From NCBI GenBank assembly GCA_030634605.1, contig DAOWAK010000095.1, positions 1-5,933 on the forward strand: DNA of 5,933 nt, read 5' to 3'. A program made the position numbers and the translations under genes. This stretch comes from Sedimentisphaerales bacterium (GTDB lineage: Bacteria > Planctomycetota > Phycisphaerae > Sedimentisphaerales > SM23-30). This document shows, in pieces, positions 1-5,933 of the stretch. The notes below the pieces were generated by a model. It ran no database searches and had not been told where the DNA came from. It was given only the letters and a program-made list of their open reading frames with translations. Within the stretch, counting starts at the first letter, position 1. The number at the start of each line of letters is the position of its first letter.

Positions 1-1
1 A

Positions 2-2827
2 ACTTTGCAGGGTTTTTATGAAGCTTGCGGCAAGATGTCCAAACACGCCGATTATCTTGACACTCTGGATCGTTGGAGTAAACCGGACGAGCAAACCGGG
101 GGCTTGGTTTTGTTGTCGGGATTGGATTATGCTTACGGATTGAGCTTGGCCGGCAACGTTGAGCAGGCGATAGCTATTTTGGCAGGCCAATTACACCCCA
201 GTGCTGATCAGGGACCGATTCATCGCGATTTGTCCCGGCTTTATGCTTTGGCAGGGCAGTGGCACAAGGTGATTTTGCATGCGGGTGAATTTTTGCAAAC
301 GCGTCCGACCGGTGCACAACCCATCGCCAGATGGCTCTCAGGAGTTTTCGGCAAGAGGGACATTGAAGAGCAGGCCAGGGAACTGGAACTCTGGAAAAAC
401 GATACGGAGATTTCATCAAGCTACGGCAGTTGTTTTTTGCTGGGGTACTTGGCCGGCAACCTTCAAAAAGGCGAGCTGGCGGTTCGCTGGTACGAAAGGG
501 CACTGGAAGGGAAAACCGATTTTTATCAGGGTAGGGTGCAATTAATAAAACAACTGCTGGATTTGCAAAATTACCATCAGGCCGAAAAGTGGATTGATTA
601 TGAATCAGCCAAATCGCAGGATGATGTGAAAATGCTTCGTTTGGCCGGCCGGGCTTTTGCCGGCTTGGCAGATTACCCCCAGGCCGGGCAGTGTTTTAGC
701 AGAATTATCGAACTGGATAAGGATGACGTTGAGGCTTATCTGTTGCTGGCTGAGGTGCGGGTCGTCCAGAATGAGTTTTCTCAGGCGGAAGAGATTTTGC
801 TGCGCGTGCAGTCGCACTGGCCCGGGCGGGTGGAAATTTATCGACATTCGTTGCTGATGTACGTCAACTGGCATGGACAACTTGATCCGGGTGATCCGCT
901 AGCCAATCAGGTCAAAAAACGTTCCTGGTTGATGCTTGGTAAAATCTTCAGCAAGGCCCAATCCGAAGTTACTTTGCCCCAGAGTCGATTGAAAAAGCTT
1001 AAGCAGGTTCGCAACAGCGTAATCAGCGATCTGGAGAGGTTGCGCGAGCAGTTGCCCGACGGATTAGTAGTTAACATGATGCTGTGTAAATTGTATCAGG
1101 ACCAGGGACAGAACGATTCCGCCGGGAAACATTTAGATCAACTTTTGCAAGCGCATCCGCAAAATGAATCGGTATTCGAAATGGCCGGGCGGTTCTATGA
1201 AAAGGTTAAGGATTTTGCCGCTGCGGTTGAAATCCGACAAAAACTTTGGCAGAAACACCCCGAAAATCCTCAGTTATTCCTGGATGTTTTGCAGACGATG
1301 AAAAAGGCAGGTCAGCATCACCAGGCCACAGACTTGCTCATCGAAAAGGCTCAACAACCCCAATGGCAAAACCAAAAAACCATCCAACTATTCCAGTTGA
1401 CTGCATTGCGCCTTTTCATGGTAACTCGCCGGTTTCCCCAGGCCGTAATACTATTCGAGCAATGGCACGAACTTTTTGTGTCAAATGATGCCCAGGACTC
1501 GAACAGTGCCACCGATGTTAATGATACCGCGACAAACGACACTGAGGTTGTCAACCCCAGAGCTCCTGAAAAATCCACTGCTGCACAGATAGCGCAGGGG
1601 AATTTTATCTGGGCTTTGACCCAGGCTCAGCAATACGAGCGAGCTGCACAGCAGGTGCGGAATTATTATCGCAACTTTGAACCGGACGAATCATTGGAGG
1701 CAATTTATCTGGTGCATTCGATGAATATTCGGCTGCTTTATGAACCCAGTTATGATTTGCTGGTCGATCTGCTGGAAATCAAGCCGGACGATTATGTTTT
1801 GCGATTGCATTTATATCTGACGATGATCGAGCGTAATCAGGCCGAACAAGCCATGGAACAGGCCCGCAAATGGGCCGACGAAGACCCACAGGACCAGCGT
1901 CGCCGGCAAACGGTTAGTTATTTGCTGAATAAAATTGATGACCACGTCGAGGCTCTGACCTTTTTAGATAATTACCTCACCAGGACACCCGACGATGTTA
2001 AGCTGCAACTGGAGAGGGTGGCCGTTTTACGTGACGCCCGACAATTTGATTTGGCCGAGCAGTTGATGGTGGATATTGAATCCCGTTCAGAGGCGACGCC
2101 CCAATGGCTGGACGGACGAATCAAACTGGACTTGGCCCAGGATAAGCTGCCCCTGGCCTTGTCGCGTCTGGACGATTTGGGCCTTAAGGACCGCGAGGAC
2201 GAGATCGAAAAGTTGAAAATTGGTGTGCTTGCCATCGCCGGCCAGACCGTTCAGGCCGCCGAACGAATGGCTAAACTTATCGAAAAAAATCCCGATGACC
2301 TGGACAATCGGCTGCAGATGAGTGTCTTTCTGGAAAGGATGGGAAAAACCGATCAGGCTATCTCCGAACTGGAAAAGGTCCTGGCCGATCAGCCGGATAA
2401 CGCGGCCGTGCAGAATAATCTGGCTTATTCACTGATTCAGGCCCATAGCGAGCCGAAACGGGCACGGGAATTGCTCGAAAAATCGCTGACAATCGACCCG
2501 GAATCGGGGCCGACTCTTGATAGTTTGGGGTGGTTGCATTATAAAGAAGGTAACTTTGAGCTTGCCCTGAAGGTTATCTATCAGGCCGCCGCCGGATTGA
2601 TCTCTCCGGACGCGGAAATCTGGGACCACCTGGCTGATACCGCGTATCGGCTCAATCGCCCGGAACTGGCCCAGACATACTGGAGCAAGGCAATGCAGGA
2701 AATTAAAAGAATACTGCCCATCGAGCGCTATCTGCAAGGGCGGCAGGAGAAAATTGAGTTGAAAATAAAACAACTGAGCGCGGGCAACCAGGTTGACGTA
2801 GCTGTTTTATTTTCAGAAGTAGATTAG
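2..2827 (+). CDS. Large TPR-repeat protein, 5'-truncated by window edge
   Basis: The reading frame is open from the left edge to a TAG at 2825-2827, giving about 941 visible residues. A TTG at 5-7 is in frame, but the codon before it is also sense and no ribosome binding site can be seen, so the true start is probably outside the window. The protein is almost wholly helical with degenerate tetratricopeptide repeats. Clear ones (numbered from the TTG) are at about 208-275, 355-455 and, best of all, 770-900. The last block has the usual NNLAYSLI, LDSLGWLHYKEGNFELAL and HLADTAYRLNRPELA signatures of C-terminal TPR arrays. A polar Ser/Asn/Asp/Thr-rich segment at about 493-528 interrupts the solenoid and is probably a flexible linker. 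No catalytic domain, membrane segment or sorting signal is visible; an N-terminal signal would be upstream of the window. TPR arrays are protein-interaction scaffolds; the partner here is unknown. Identification as a TPR protein is secure, but its function is not assigned. Confidence 0.9.
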   Translation, partial: TLQGFYEACGKMSKHADYLDTLDRWSKPDEQTGGLVLLSGLDYAYGLSLAGNVEQAIAILAGQLHPSADQGPIHRDLSRLYALAGQWHKVILHAGEFLQTRPTGAQPIARWLSGVFGKRDIEEQARELELWKNDTEISSSYGSCFLLGYLAGNLQKGELAVRWYERALEGKTDFYQGRVQLIKQLLDLQNYHQAEKWIDYESAKSQDDVKMLRLAGRAFAGLADYPQAGQCFSRIIELDKDDVEAYLLLAEVRVVQNEFSQAEEILLRVQSHWPGRVEIYRHSLLMYVNWHGQLDPGDPLANQVKKRSWLMLGKIFSKAQSEVTLPQSRLKKLKQVRNSVISDLERLREQLPDGLVVNMMLCKLYQDQGQNDSAGKHLDQLLQAHPQNESVFEMAGRFYEKVKDFAAAVEIRQKLWQKHPENPQLFLDVLQTMKKAGQHHQATDLLIEKAQQPQWQNQKTIQLFQLTALRLFMVTRRFPQAVILFEQWHELFVSNDAQDSNSATDVNDTATNDTEVVNPRAPEKSTAAQIAQGNFIWALTQAQQYERAAQQVRNYYRNFEPDESLEAIYLVHSMNIRLLYEPSYDLLVDLLEIKPDDYVLRLHLYLTMIERNQAEQAMEQARKWADEDPQDQRRRQTVSYLLNKIDDHVEALTFLDNYLTRTPDDVKLQLERVAVLRDARQFDLAEQLMVDIESRSEATPQWLDGRIKLDLAQDKLPLALSRLDDLGLKDREDEIEKLKIGVLAIAGQTVQAAERMAKLIEKNPDDLDNRLQMSVFLERMGKTDQAISELEKVLADQPDNAAVQNNLAYSLIQAHSEPKRARELLEKSLTIDPESGPTLDSLGWLHYKEGNFELALKVIYQAAAGLISPDAEIWDHLADTAYRLNRPELAQTYWSKAMQEIKRILPIERYLQGRQEKIELKIKQLSAGNQVDVAVLFSEVD

Positions 2828-2916
2828 TTGGAAATTAAATTAATCGCAAGATGACAACAAAATGTAAATCAAGGCTCTGGTTTTGAAAATTAGCATTTTA
2901 GTAATTCGATATTGTT

Positions 2917-2944
2917 TAGGATTTTGGATTTAGTGCTTAGGATT
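2917..2944 (+). repeat. Degenerate 7-nt tandem repeat (TAGGATT-like)
   Basis: Read in 7-nt steps the sequence is TAGGATT, TTGGATT, TAGTGCT, TAGGATT. The first and last units are identical and the second differs at one base. The core GGATTT recurs at 2919, 2926 and 2940, spaced by 7 and 14. It is a short, AT-rich, imperfect repeat just upstream of the yebC-family ribosome binding site. It could be slippage-derived low-complexity DNA or a set of short protein-binding sites; nothing in the sequence separates these. Confidence 0.45.
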
Positions 2945-2965
2945 TCCAGTTTATCTGGCTTGGTT

Positions 2966-2969
2966 GGAG
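2966..2969 (+). promoter_or_regulatory. Shine-Dalgarno GGAG of the yebC-family gene
   Basis: GGAG ends 9 nt before the ATG at 2979, an acceptable spacing. It supports this ATG as the start, which also begins the family's conserved MAGHS N-terminus. Confidence 0.7.
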
Positions 2970-2978
2970 TAATTAATA

Positions 2979-3731
2979 ATGGCTGGACATTCACATTGGG
3001 CAGGAATCAAGCACAAAAAAGCTGTTGTTGACGCTAAACGGGGCAAGCTCTGGAGTAAATTAGCTCGGAACATCATCATGGCTGCCAAGGGCGGCGGGGA
3101 CCCGGACATGAATCTGTCCCTGCGCTACGCAATTGATAAAGCCAAAGACGCCAACATGACCAAGGACAGTATCGAAAAAGCGATCAAGCGGGGCACCGGC
3201 GGAACGGATGGAGCTAATTACGAAGAGGTGCTTTACGAAGGCTACGGCTGCAGCGGGGTGGCAATTATGTGTGAGGTGCTCACCGACAATCGCAATCGCA
3301 CCGCCGGGGAATTGCGACACACCTTCGAAAAAAAAGGCGGCTCATTAGGAGCAACCGGATGCGTTTCCTGGATGTTCAAGAAAAAAGGCTTATTCGCCAT
3401 TGAGGCCTCGGTTACCGATGAGGACTCACTGGTGGAAATCGCTCTGGAAGCGGGCGCCGACGATGTCGAACTGGATAATGACACCTTTGAAGTAACCTGC
3501 AGCATCGAAGCCTTCCAGGACGTCAAACAGGTTCTCCAGCAAAAAGAAATCGCAACCAAAATTTCGGAAATCGCTCAGATCCCGGATAATTACGTCGTGC
3601 TGGACGAAAACAGCTCCCGCAAAATCCTGGATTTGATGGAAGCCCTGGAAGATCACGAAGACGTCCAGAATGTTTACGCCAATTTCGATATCCCCCCGGA
3701 GATCATGACCAAACTCGAATCCCAAAGCTAA
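2979..3731 (+). CDS. yebC: YebC/PmpR (TACO1) family protein
   Basis: This complete 250-residue protein is close to the family's usual length of about 240-250. The N-terminus MAGHSHWAGIKHKK followed by DAKRGKLWSKLARNI (18-32) and the KGGGDPDMN loop (37-45) is the family signature. The second signature is LTDNRNRTAGELRHTF (101-116) with KGGSLGATGCVSWMF (119-133) after it. The acidic stretch at about 157-170 and the C-terminal NFDIPPEI (235-242) also fit. Members have three domains and are cytosolic. They were long annotated as DNA-binding transcriptional regulators (PmpR), but bacterial YebC and mitochondrial TACO1 have been linked to efficient translation of polyproline and similar stalling sequences, so the older label should be read with care. 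The start is fixed by the conserved MAGHS and the GGAG upstream. Neighbours give no functional clue: ruvC, a common neighbour elsewhere, is absent. Family assignment is near certain. Confidence 0.97.
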   Translation: MAGHSHWAGIKHKKAVVDAKRGKLWSKLARNIIMAAKGGGDPDMNLSLRYAIDKAKDANMTKDSIEKAIKRGTGGTDGANYEEVLYEGYGCSGVAIMCEVLTDNRNRTAGELRHTFEKKGGSLGATGCVSWMFKKKGLFAIEASVTDEDSLVEIALEAGADDVELDNDTFEVTCSIEAFQDVKQVLQQKEIATKISEIAQIPDNYVVLDENSSRKILDLMEALEDHEDVQNVYANFDIPPEIMTKLESQS

Positions 3732-3757
3732 CCGTTAAAATCGGATTCGAGCTTGAT

Positions 3758-3773
3758 ACAGAATTACTTCTGT
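3758..3773 (+). other. Stem-loop H1, perfect 6-bp stem
   Basis: ACAGAA (3758-3763) pairs with TTCTGT (3768-3773) around a TTAC loop. It starts 26 nt after the yebC-family stop. It is not followed by a T-run, so it is not a standard intrinsic terminator. It is the first of four adjacent stem-loops. Confidence 0.6.
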
Positions 3774-3786
3774 CGGGTGCCATGCT
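3773..3786 (+). repeat. Repeat motif copy 1, TCGGGTG[C/G]CATGCT
   Basis: This 14-nt motif recurs 65 nt downstream at 3838-3851 with a single C-to-G difference. In both copies it forms or borders the left arm of a stem-loop, and both stem-loops are followed by GGTTT (3804-3808 and 3865-3869). This suggests two diverged copies of one palindromic unit. Confidence 0.55.
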
Positions 3787-3805
3787 CAAGTACTCTTGAG
3801 CGTGG
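3780..3805 (+). other. Stem-loop H2, 11-bp stem with TACT loop
   Basis: CCATGCTCAAG (3780-3790) pairs over its whole length with CTTGAGCGTGG (3795-3805) around a TACT tetraloop. Ten pairs are Watson-Crick and one (T3783 with G3802) is a wobble that would exist in + strand RNA but be an A-C mismatch in the opposite strand. No T-run follows. Its left arm belongs to the repeated motif described for 3773-3786 and 3838-3851. Confidence 0.75.
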
Positions 3806-3832
3806 TTTCCATGGAATTACAATTAATCGTTG

Positions 3833-3883
3833 CCTGGTCGGGTGGCATGCTTACGCCGCGCGGCGGTTTATGCTCCAACCAGG
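3833..3883 (+). other. Stem-loop H3, interrupted stem with GC-rich tip
   Basis: The base is CCTGGT (3833-3838) pairing with ACCAGG (3878-3883). A middle helix pairs GCAT (3845-3848) with ATGC (3870-3873), flanked by two G-T wobbles (3844/3874 and 3849/3869). The tip is CGCC (3854-3857) with GGCG (3862-3865) inside a perfect 12-nt palindrome at 3854-3865. Internal loops separate the three helices. The G-T pairs again favour folding of the + strand transcript. The layout looks like RNA secondary structure more than a protein-binding palindrome. Confidence 0.6.
3838..3851 (+). repeat. Repeat motif copy 2, TCGGGTG[C/G]CATGCT
   Basis: This is the second copy of the 14-nt motif at 3773-3786 (13 of 14 identical). 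Here it lies on the left side of stem-loop H3, where its GCAT pairs with ATGC at 3870-3873. Confidence 0.55.
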
Positions 3884-3884
3884 T

Positions 3885-3957
3885 GAGAATTCCCGGTGGT
3901 GCGAATTGTAAGCTGTTGCTTACAATGGGTTTGCAACACCACGAACCGGGAAATCTC
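3885..3957 (+). other. Stem-loop H4, long compound hairpin
   Basis: The outer stem pairs GAGAATTCCCGGT (3885-3897) with ACCGGGAAATCTC (3945-3957): 12 pairs with one A-A mismatch (3889/3953). GGTG (3898-3901) then pairs with CACC (3937-3940), leaving ACGA (3941-3944) bulged. The tip is a perfect 9-bp hairpin, ATTGTAAGC (3905-3913) with GCTTACAAT (3918-3926), around a TGTT loop. An asymmetric internal loop lies between the tip and the lower stem. About 25 pairs within 73 nt is far more than expected by chance. No T-run follows, so it is not a simple terminator. Confidence 0.75.
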
Positions 3958-4038
3958 AATCGTTATTGGTATAAGCATGGTTTTAACATGAAATATGATA
4001 GTTTTGCTGGGAAGGATTCCGGGGGTATAACGCATAGT

Positions 4039-4044
4039 AAGGAG
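4039..4044 (+). promoter_or_regulatory. Shine-Dalgarno AAGGAG of the MBL-fold gene
   Basis: AAGGAG lies 5 nt before the ATG at 4050. It decides the start: an in-frame GTG at 4044 overlaps the Shine-Dalgarno itself and is therefore not used. Confidence 0.85.
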
Positions 4045-4049
4045 TGCTC

Positions 4050-4811
4050 ATGTTAACCTGTTCGCTGCAAAGCGGTTCCTGCGGCAATTGCATTTATGTC
4101 GAAACTGCCGACGCTCAGCTGCTCTTTGATGCCGGAATCAGCGGCAGAACCGCACAGGAACGGCTCGCTCAATTCGACCGTGATATTCGTGACGTGGACG
4201 CACTGTTCATCAGCCACAATCACTCCGACCATGTCAACAGCGCCGGCGTATATAGTCGAAAATTTTCGCTGCCCGTTTACATCACGTCCGGCTCCTGGCG
4301 ACTCGCCCGGAAAAGACTGGGGACGATTAAGAGCCTTCAGCTTTTTTCGCCGGGACAAACGCTCACGATCAACCAGACCAAGATAGTTACCGTTCCAACA
4401 GCCCATGACGGTGTTGAAGGCGTGGCTTTTATTATTCAACGCGATGGTAAGAGCTTGGGCATTTTTACCGATCTGGGCCATCGGTTTGAGGGGCTCGATA
4501 ACTGGATTGCCGAGCTGGATGCCCTTTATCTGGAGAGCAATTACGACCCAGACCTGCTCGACCAGGGTGATTATCCCCCTTGGCTGAAAAAACGCGTAAC
4601 CGGTTCCGCCGGCCACTTGTCCAATTTCGAAGCTGCCCAATTAGTTAAAGATTGTGCGGACAATTTACAGTTTCTGGTCCTGTCTCATCTCAGCGAGAAT
4701 AATAACGTTCCTGAACTAGCCCTGACCACCGCTCGCCAGGTTTTGGGATCAGAAATGAACATCGCCCTGGCCCATCGCAACCAGCCCAGTGAAATGTTTG
4801 TCGTTAGCTAA
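4050..4811 (+). CDS. YycJ/WalJ-like metallo-beta-lactamase-fold hydrolase
   Basis: This complete 253-residue protein is typical in length for the YycJ/WalJ group of the MBL superfamily. Starting from the ATG at 4050, the N-terminus SLQSGSCGNCIYVE (5-18) matches the group's GSGSSGN strand-turn. The metal-binding motif is SHNHSDH (55-61), giving His56, His58, Asp60 and His61. Further ligand candidates are His119 (TAHD), Asp141 (FTDLGH) and His213 (LSHLSENNN). LESNYD (161-166) and GHLSN (188-192) are also characteristic of YycJ-like proteins. Nothing essential looks missing, so an active two-metal enzyme is expected, without signal peptide, in the cytoplasm. YycJ/WalJ proteins are described as nuclease-like MBL proteins linked to DNA repair or replication. 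In Firmicutes they lie beside the WalRK two-component system, which is absent here, so the precise substrate is not shown. A strong ribosome binding site and a 3' hairpin indicate an independently ended transcript. Confidence 0.93.
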   Translation: MLTCSLQSGSCGNCIYVETADAQLLFDAGISGRTAQERLAQFDRDIRDVDALFISHNHSDHVNSAGVYSRKFSLPVYITSGSWRLARKRLGTIKSLQLFSPGQTLTINQTKIVTVPTAHDGVEGVAFIIQRDGKSLGIFTDLGHRFEGLDNWIAELDALYLESNYDPDLLDQGDYPPWLKKRVTGSAGHLSNFEAAQLVKDCADNLQFLVLSHLSENNNVPELALTTARQVLGSEMNIALAHRNQPSEMFVVS

Positions 4812-4832
4812 ACTGCATCAAAAAACCAGTAA

Positions 4833-4870
4833 AAAAAAGCTCCGCTCGATCAGTCAAGCGAAGCTTTTTT
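4833..4870. terminator. Bidirectional intrinsic terminator between convergent genes
   Basis: AAAAAAGCT (4833-4841) pairs with AGCTTTTTT (4862-4870). Inside, after one mismatch, CGCT (4843-4846) pairs with AAGCG at 4857-4860, and GA (4848-4849) with TC (4854-4855). The stem ends in a T-run on the + strand and, because of the matching A-run at its left, also in a T-run when read on the - strand. It starts 21 nt after the MBL gene stop and ends 45 nt from the secretin stop, so it can end both converging transcripts. Confidence 0.85.
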
Positions 4871-4915
4871 GATTTTAAGCTGCTCAGAAGTATCGCAGTT
4901 CGGTATCTCGTACGG

Positions 4916-5933
4916 CTATTTAGTGCCGAAGTTGCCGAAACGTTTTTCCTCTTCTTCGTCAGGAAGGATAATCTTCGGCTTGACCAGGAAGATCAGCACG
5001 CTTTCATCCTTGATCTTGCCGCGGTTGGTGAAGAGCCGTTGCAGTAGCGGAATCTTACTCAAAGCCGGCACCCCGACTTCTTTCTCCGTTTCGACAGTGC
5101 GTTTGCGCCCGCCCAGCATCAGCGTTCCGCCATCGGGAACCTGGACACGGGTAACCACGGAATTGATTTCCCTGACCGGCTGCTGAATTCTACCGGTTGA
5201 AGCATTACTTCCTTCAACAACCAAAGCGCCATCGTCGGTGGTGTCGGAACTGCTGGATGAGGCGCCGACATTAAAGGTGAAGGTTTCCATCCGCAACACG
5301 TTCTGGATGTTGAAATCACCATAGAGAATCACATGACGTTTATCCGCGGAAATAATCGGTGTTACAAAGAATTGAACACCTGTAACGGCATCGGCTATAT
5401 CCGGTTCGTAGATACCAATCCGGTTATCTACGACCGCTTCCAGTCGCGAAACATAAGGCTGGGTAACTGAGAAGTTAACGCTGGCCATTTCGCCGTTGAA
5501 AACGGTCAGGTGTGGAGCGTCAAGGAATCTGCTGCGTTGGTGAGCCTGGGTGGCCCGCATCAGGAAATCCACCTGGATATTATTCAGAAACGACCCCGCA
5601 ATGGTGAAACCGGTATTGGTGCCACCTAAAGAACCGGGCAGAATAGTACCTGCCGGCTGAGCCAGTGTCGCTGAATTCTGATTAACCACGATAGGGGTCC
5701 AACGTTGGGCCGATCCGGGATTCGTCCGCGGCGTCAGTATCTGTTGGCCGGTGATATCATTAATATTACCGGTTTGGTCATACCCGGCGTTACCAAGATT
5801 CAGATAGAAATCAATATCCAGACCAATGTCTTCCAGGAAATTGGCATTGATTTCTAGGATTCGCAGTTCAATCGAAACCTGTTCGCCAAAAGTTTTACGT
5901 AATTCCCCCAGGAGTTTTTTGATTCCCCGGTGT
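4916..5933 (-). CDS. Secretin (GspD/PilQ-type outer-membrane pore), N-terminus outside window
   Basis: The frame runs on the - strand from the right edge to TAG at 4918-4916, giving 338 visible residues; the start and the N-terminal N0/N1-type domains lie beyond the window. A GTG at 5689 is in frame, but upstream codons remain open and encode conserved secretin sequence, so it is not the start. The visible part opens with VSIELRILEINANFLEDIG (about 19-37), the usual beginning of the secretin core. Then come FLDAPHLTVFNGEMASVNF (about 136-154), VTPIISADKRHVIL (190-203) and the hallmark VPDGGTLMLGG (265-275) with VPALSKIPLLQRLF (288-301) and a closing LIFLVKPKII. These form the multimeric beta-barrel gate in the outer membrane. 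A Ser/Asp-rich insert lies at about 225-248. The C-terminal tail is short and charged (DEEEEKRFGNFGTK), with no obvious pilotin-binding domain. Whether it serves type II secretion, a type IV pilus or another machine cannot be told from this fragment. Confidence 0.93.
   Translation of the reverse strand, partial: HRGIKKLLGELRKTFGEQVSIELRILEINANFLEDIGLDIDFYLNLGNAGYDQTGNINDITGQQILTPRTNPGSAQRWTPIVVNQNSATLAQPAGTILPGSLGGTNTGFTIAGSFLNNIQVDFLMRATQAHQRSRFLDAPHLTVFNGEMASVNFSVTQPYVSRLEAVVDNRIGIYEPDIADAVTGVQFFVTPIISADKRHVILYGDFNIQNVLRMETFTFNVGASSSSSDTTDDGALVVEGSNASTGRIQQPVREINSVVTRVQVPDGGTLMLGGRKRTVETEKEVGVPALSKIPLLQRLFTNRGKIKDESVLIFLVKPKIILPDEEEEKRFGNFGTK

Larger units (their letters stand above)
2828..2978. 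other. AT-rich spacer upstream of the yebC-family gene
   Basis: This 151-nt gap is clearly more AT-rich than the flanking genes and has no credible ORF. It should contain the promoter of the downstream gene. A TTGAAA at 2883-2888 matches a sigma-70 -35 box well, but I see no good -10 hexamer at the right distance, so I do not call a promoter. There is no hairpin followed by a T-run after the TPR gene, so its transcription end is not evident. The right part carries a degenerate 7-nt repeat, listed separately. Confidence 0.5.
3732..4049. other. 318-nt intergenic region rich in stem-loops
   Basis: This gap separates the yebC-family stop from the MBL-protein start and is long for such compact neighbours. 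About two thirds of it (3758-3957) is taken up by four consecutive inverted repeats, listed individually. The remaining 3958-4038 is AT-rich leader; a TATGAT at 3994-3999 could be a -10 box but lacks a convincing -35. A TTG-started frame of 86 codons crosses the region, but it begins inside a hairpin, has no ribosome binding site, no recognisable domain, and runs into the next gene's start, so I do not call it. The region most resembles either a structured RNA (leader or independent small RNA) or a cluster of palindromic repeat elements. Confidence 0.6.

Noticed and set aside
2883..2915. Sigma-70 promoter for yebC with TTGAAA as -35 box
   Set aside because: Candidate -10 hexamers at 16-18 nt spacing match the consensus poorly, so the call would rest on one box only.
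3060..3725. Three - strand frames opposite the yebC-family gene
   Set aside because: They overlap a confidently identified conserved gene, have no domains and no independent ribosome binding sites.
3758..3805. H1 and H2 as intrinsic terminators of yebC
   Set aside because: Neither is followed by a run of T, unlike the clear terminator at 4833-4870. A Rho-independent role is therefore unlikely.
3758..3957. CRISPR array or tRNA in the hairpin region
   Set aside because: There is no regular direct repeat with spacers: only two copies of one 14-nt motif. No cloverleaf or TTCGA-type T-loop motif is visible.
4044..4049. GTG at 4044 as an alternative start adding two residues to the MBL protein
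   Set aside because: The GTG overlaps the AAGGAG Shine-Dalgarno, which is well spaced for the ATG at 4050.
3796..4056. 86-codon + strand frame starting with TTG in the yebC-MBL gap
   Set aside because: It starts inside stem-loop H2, has no ribosome binding site, no recognisable domain, runs through all later hairpins and overlaps the well-supported start of the MBL gene. It is most likely a chance open frame.
4053..4640. 195-codon frame on the - strand opposite the MBL gene
   Set aside because: It lies entirely antisense to a gene with clear family motifs and its translation resembles no known fold. Long antisense frames are common opposite such genes.
5687..5689. GTG as start of a 257-residue secretin
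   Set aside because: The frame continues open to the right edge and encodes the conserved beginning of the secretin core, so the gene is truncated by the window rather than starting here.

Overview
The window holds four protein-coding genes. Two are cut by the window edges. Three genes (a TPR-repeat protein, a YebC/TACO1-family protein and a YycJ/WalJ-like metallo-beta-lactamase-fold protein) lie on the + strand. A secretin fragment lies on the - strand and converges on them. Base composition is roughly balanced, with AT-rich intergenic DNA. The organism is clearly a bacterium, and the secretin means it should have an outer membrane. The style of the secretin and of the long TPR protein would fit a planctomycete (Phycisphaerae-like) or a similar environmental lineage. 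That placement is an impression from sequence style and has not been tested.

Layout. 1-2827: a long TPR-repeat protein whose frame is still open at the left edge. 2828-2978: AT-rich spacer with a degenerate 7-nt tandem repeat and the ribosome binding site of the next gene. 2979-3731: complete yebC-family gene. 3732-4049: 318 nt without a credible gene, containing four consecutive stem-loops (3758-3957), two of which share an almost identical 14-nt left arm; this is the least explained part of the window. 4050-4811: complete MBL-fold hydrolase of the YycJ/WalJ type with a strong Shine-Dalgarno. 4812-4915: convergent intergenic space with a bidirectional terminator-like hairpin. 4916-5933: C-terminal 338 residues of a secretin, open to the right edge.

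The genes do not form an obvious pathway. YebC (translation of difficult sequences) and the YycJ-like enzyme (probably nucleic-acid processing) are housekeeping-type proteins. The secretin is the outer-membrane pore of a type II secretion, type IV pilus or related machine whose partners lie outside the window. The TPR protein has no assignable partner here. The spacings (151 and 318 nt) suggest that the three + strand genes are transcribed separately rather than as a tight operon. I find no tRNA, rRNA, CRISPR array, insertion sequence or phage gene. The best candidate for something undescribed is the stem-loop cluster between yebC and the MBL gene.
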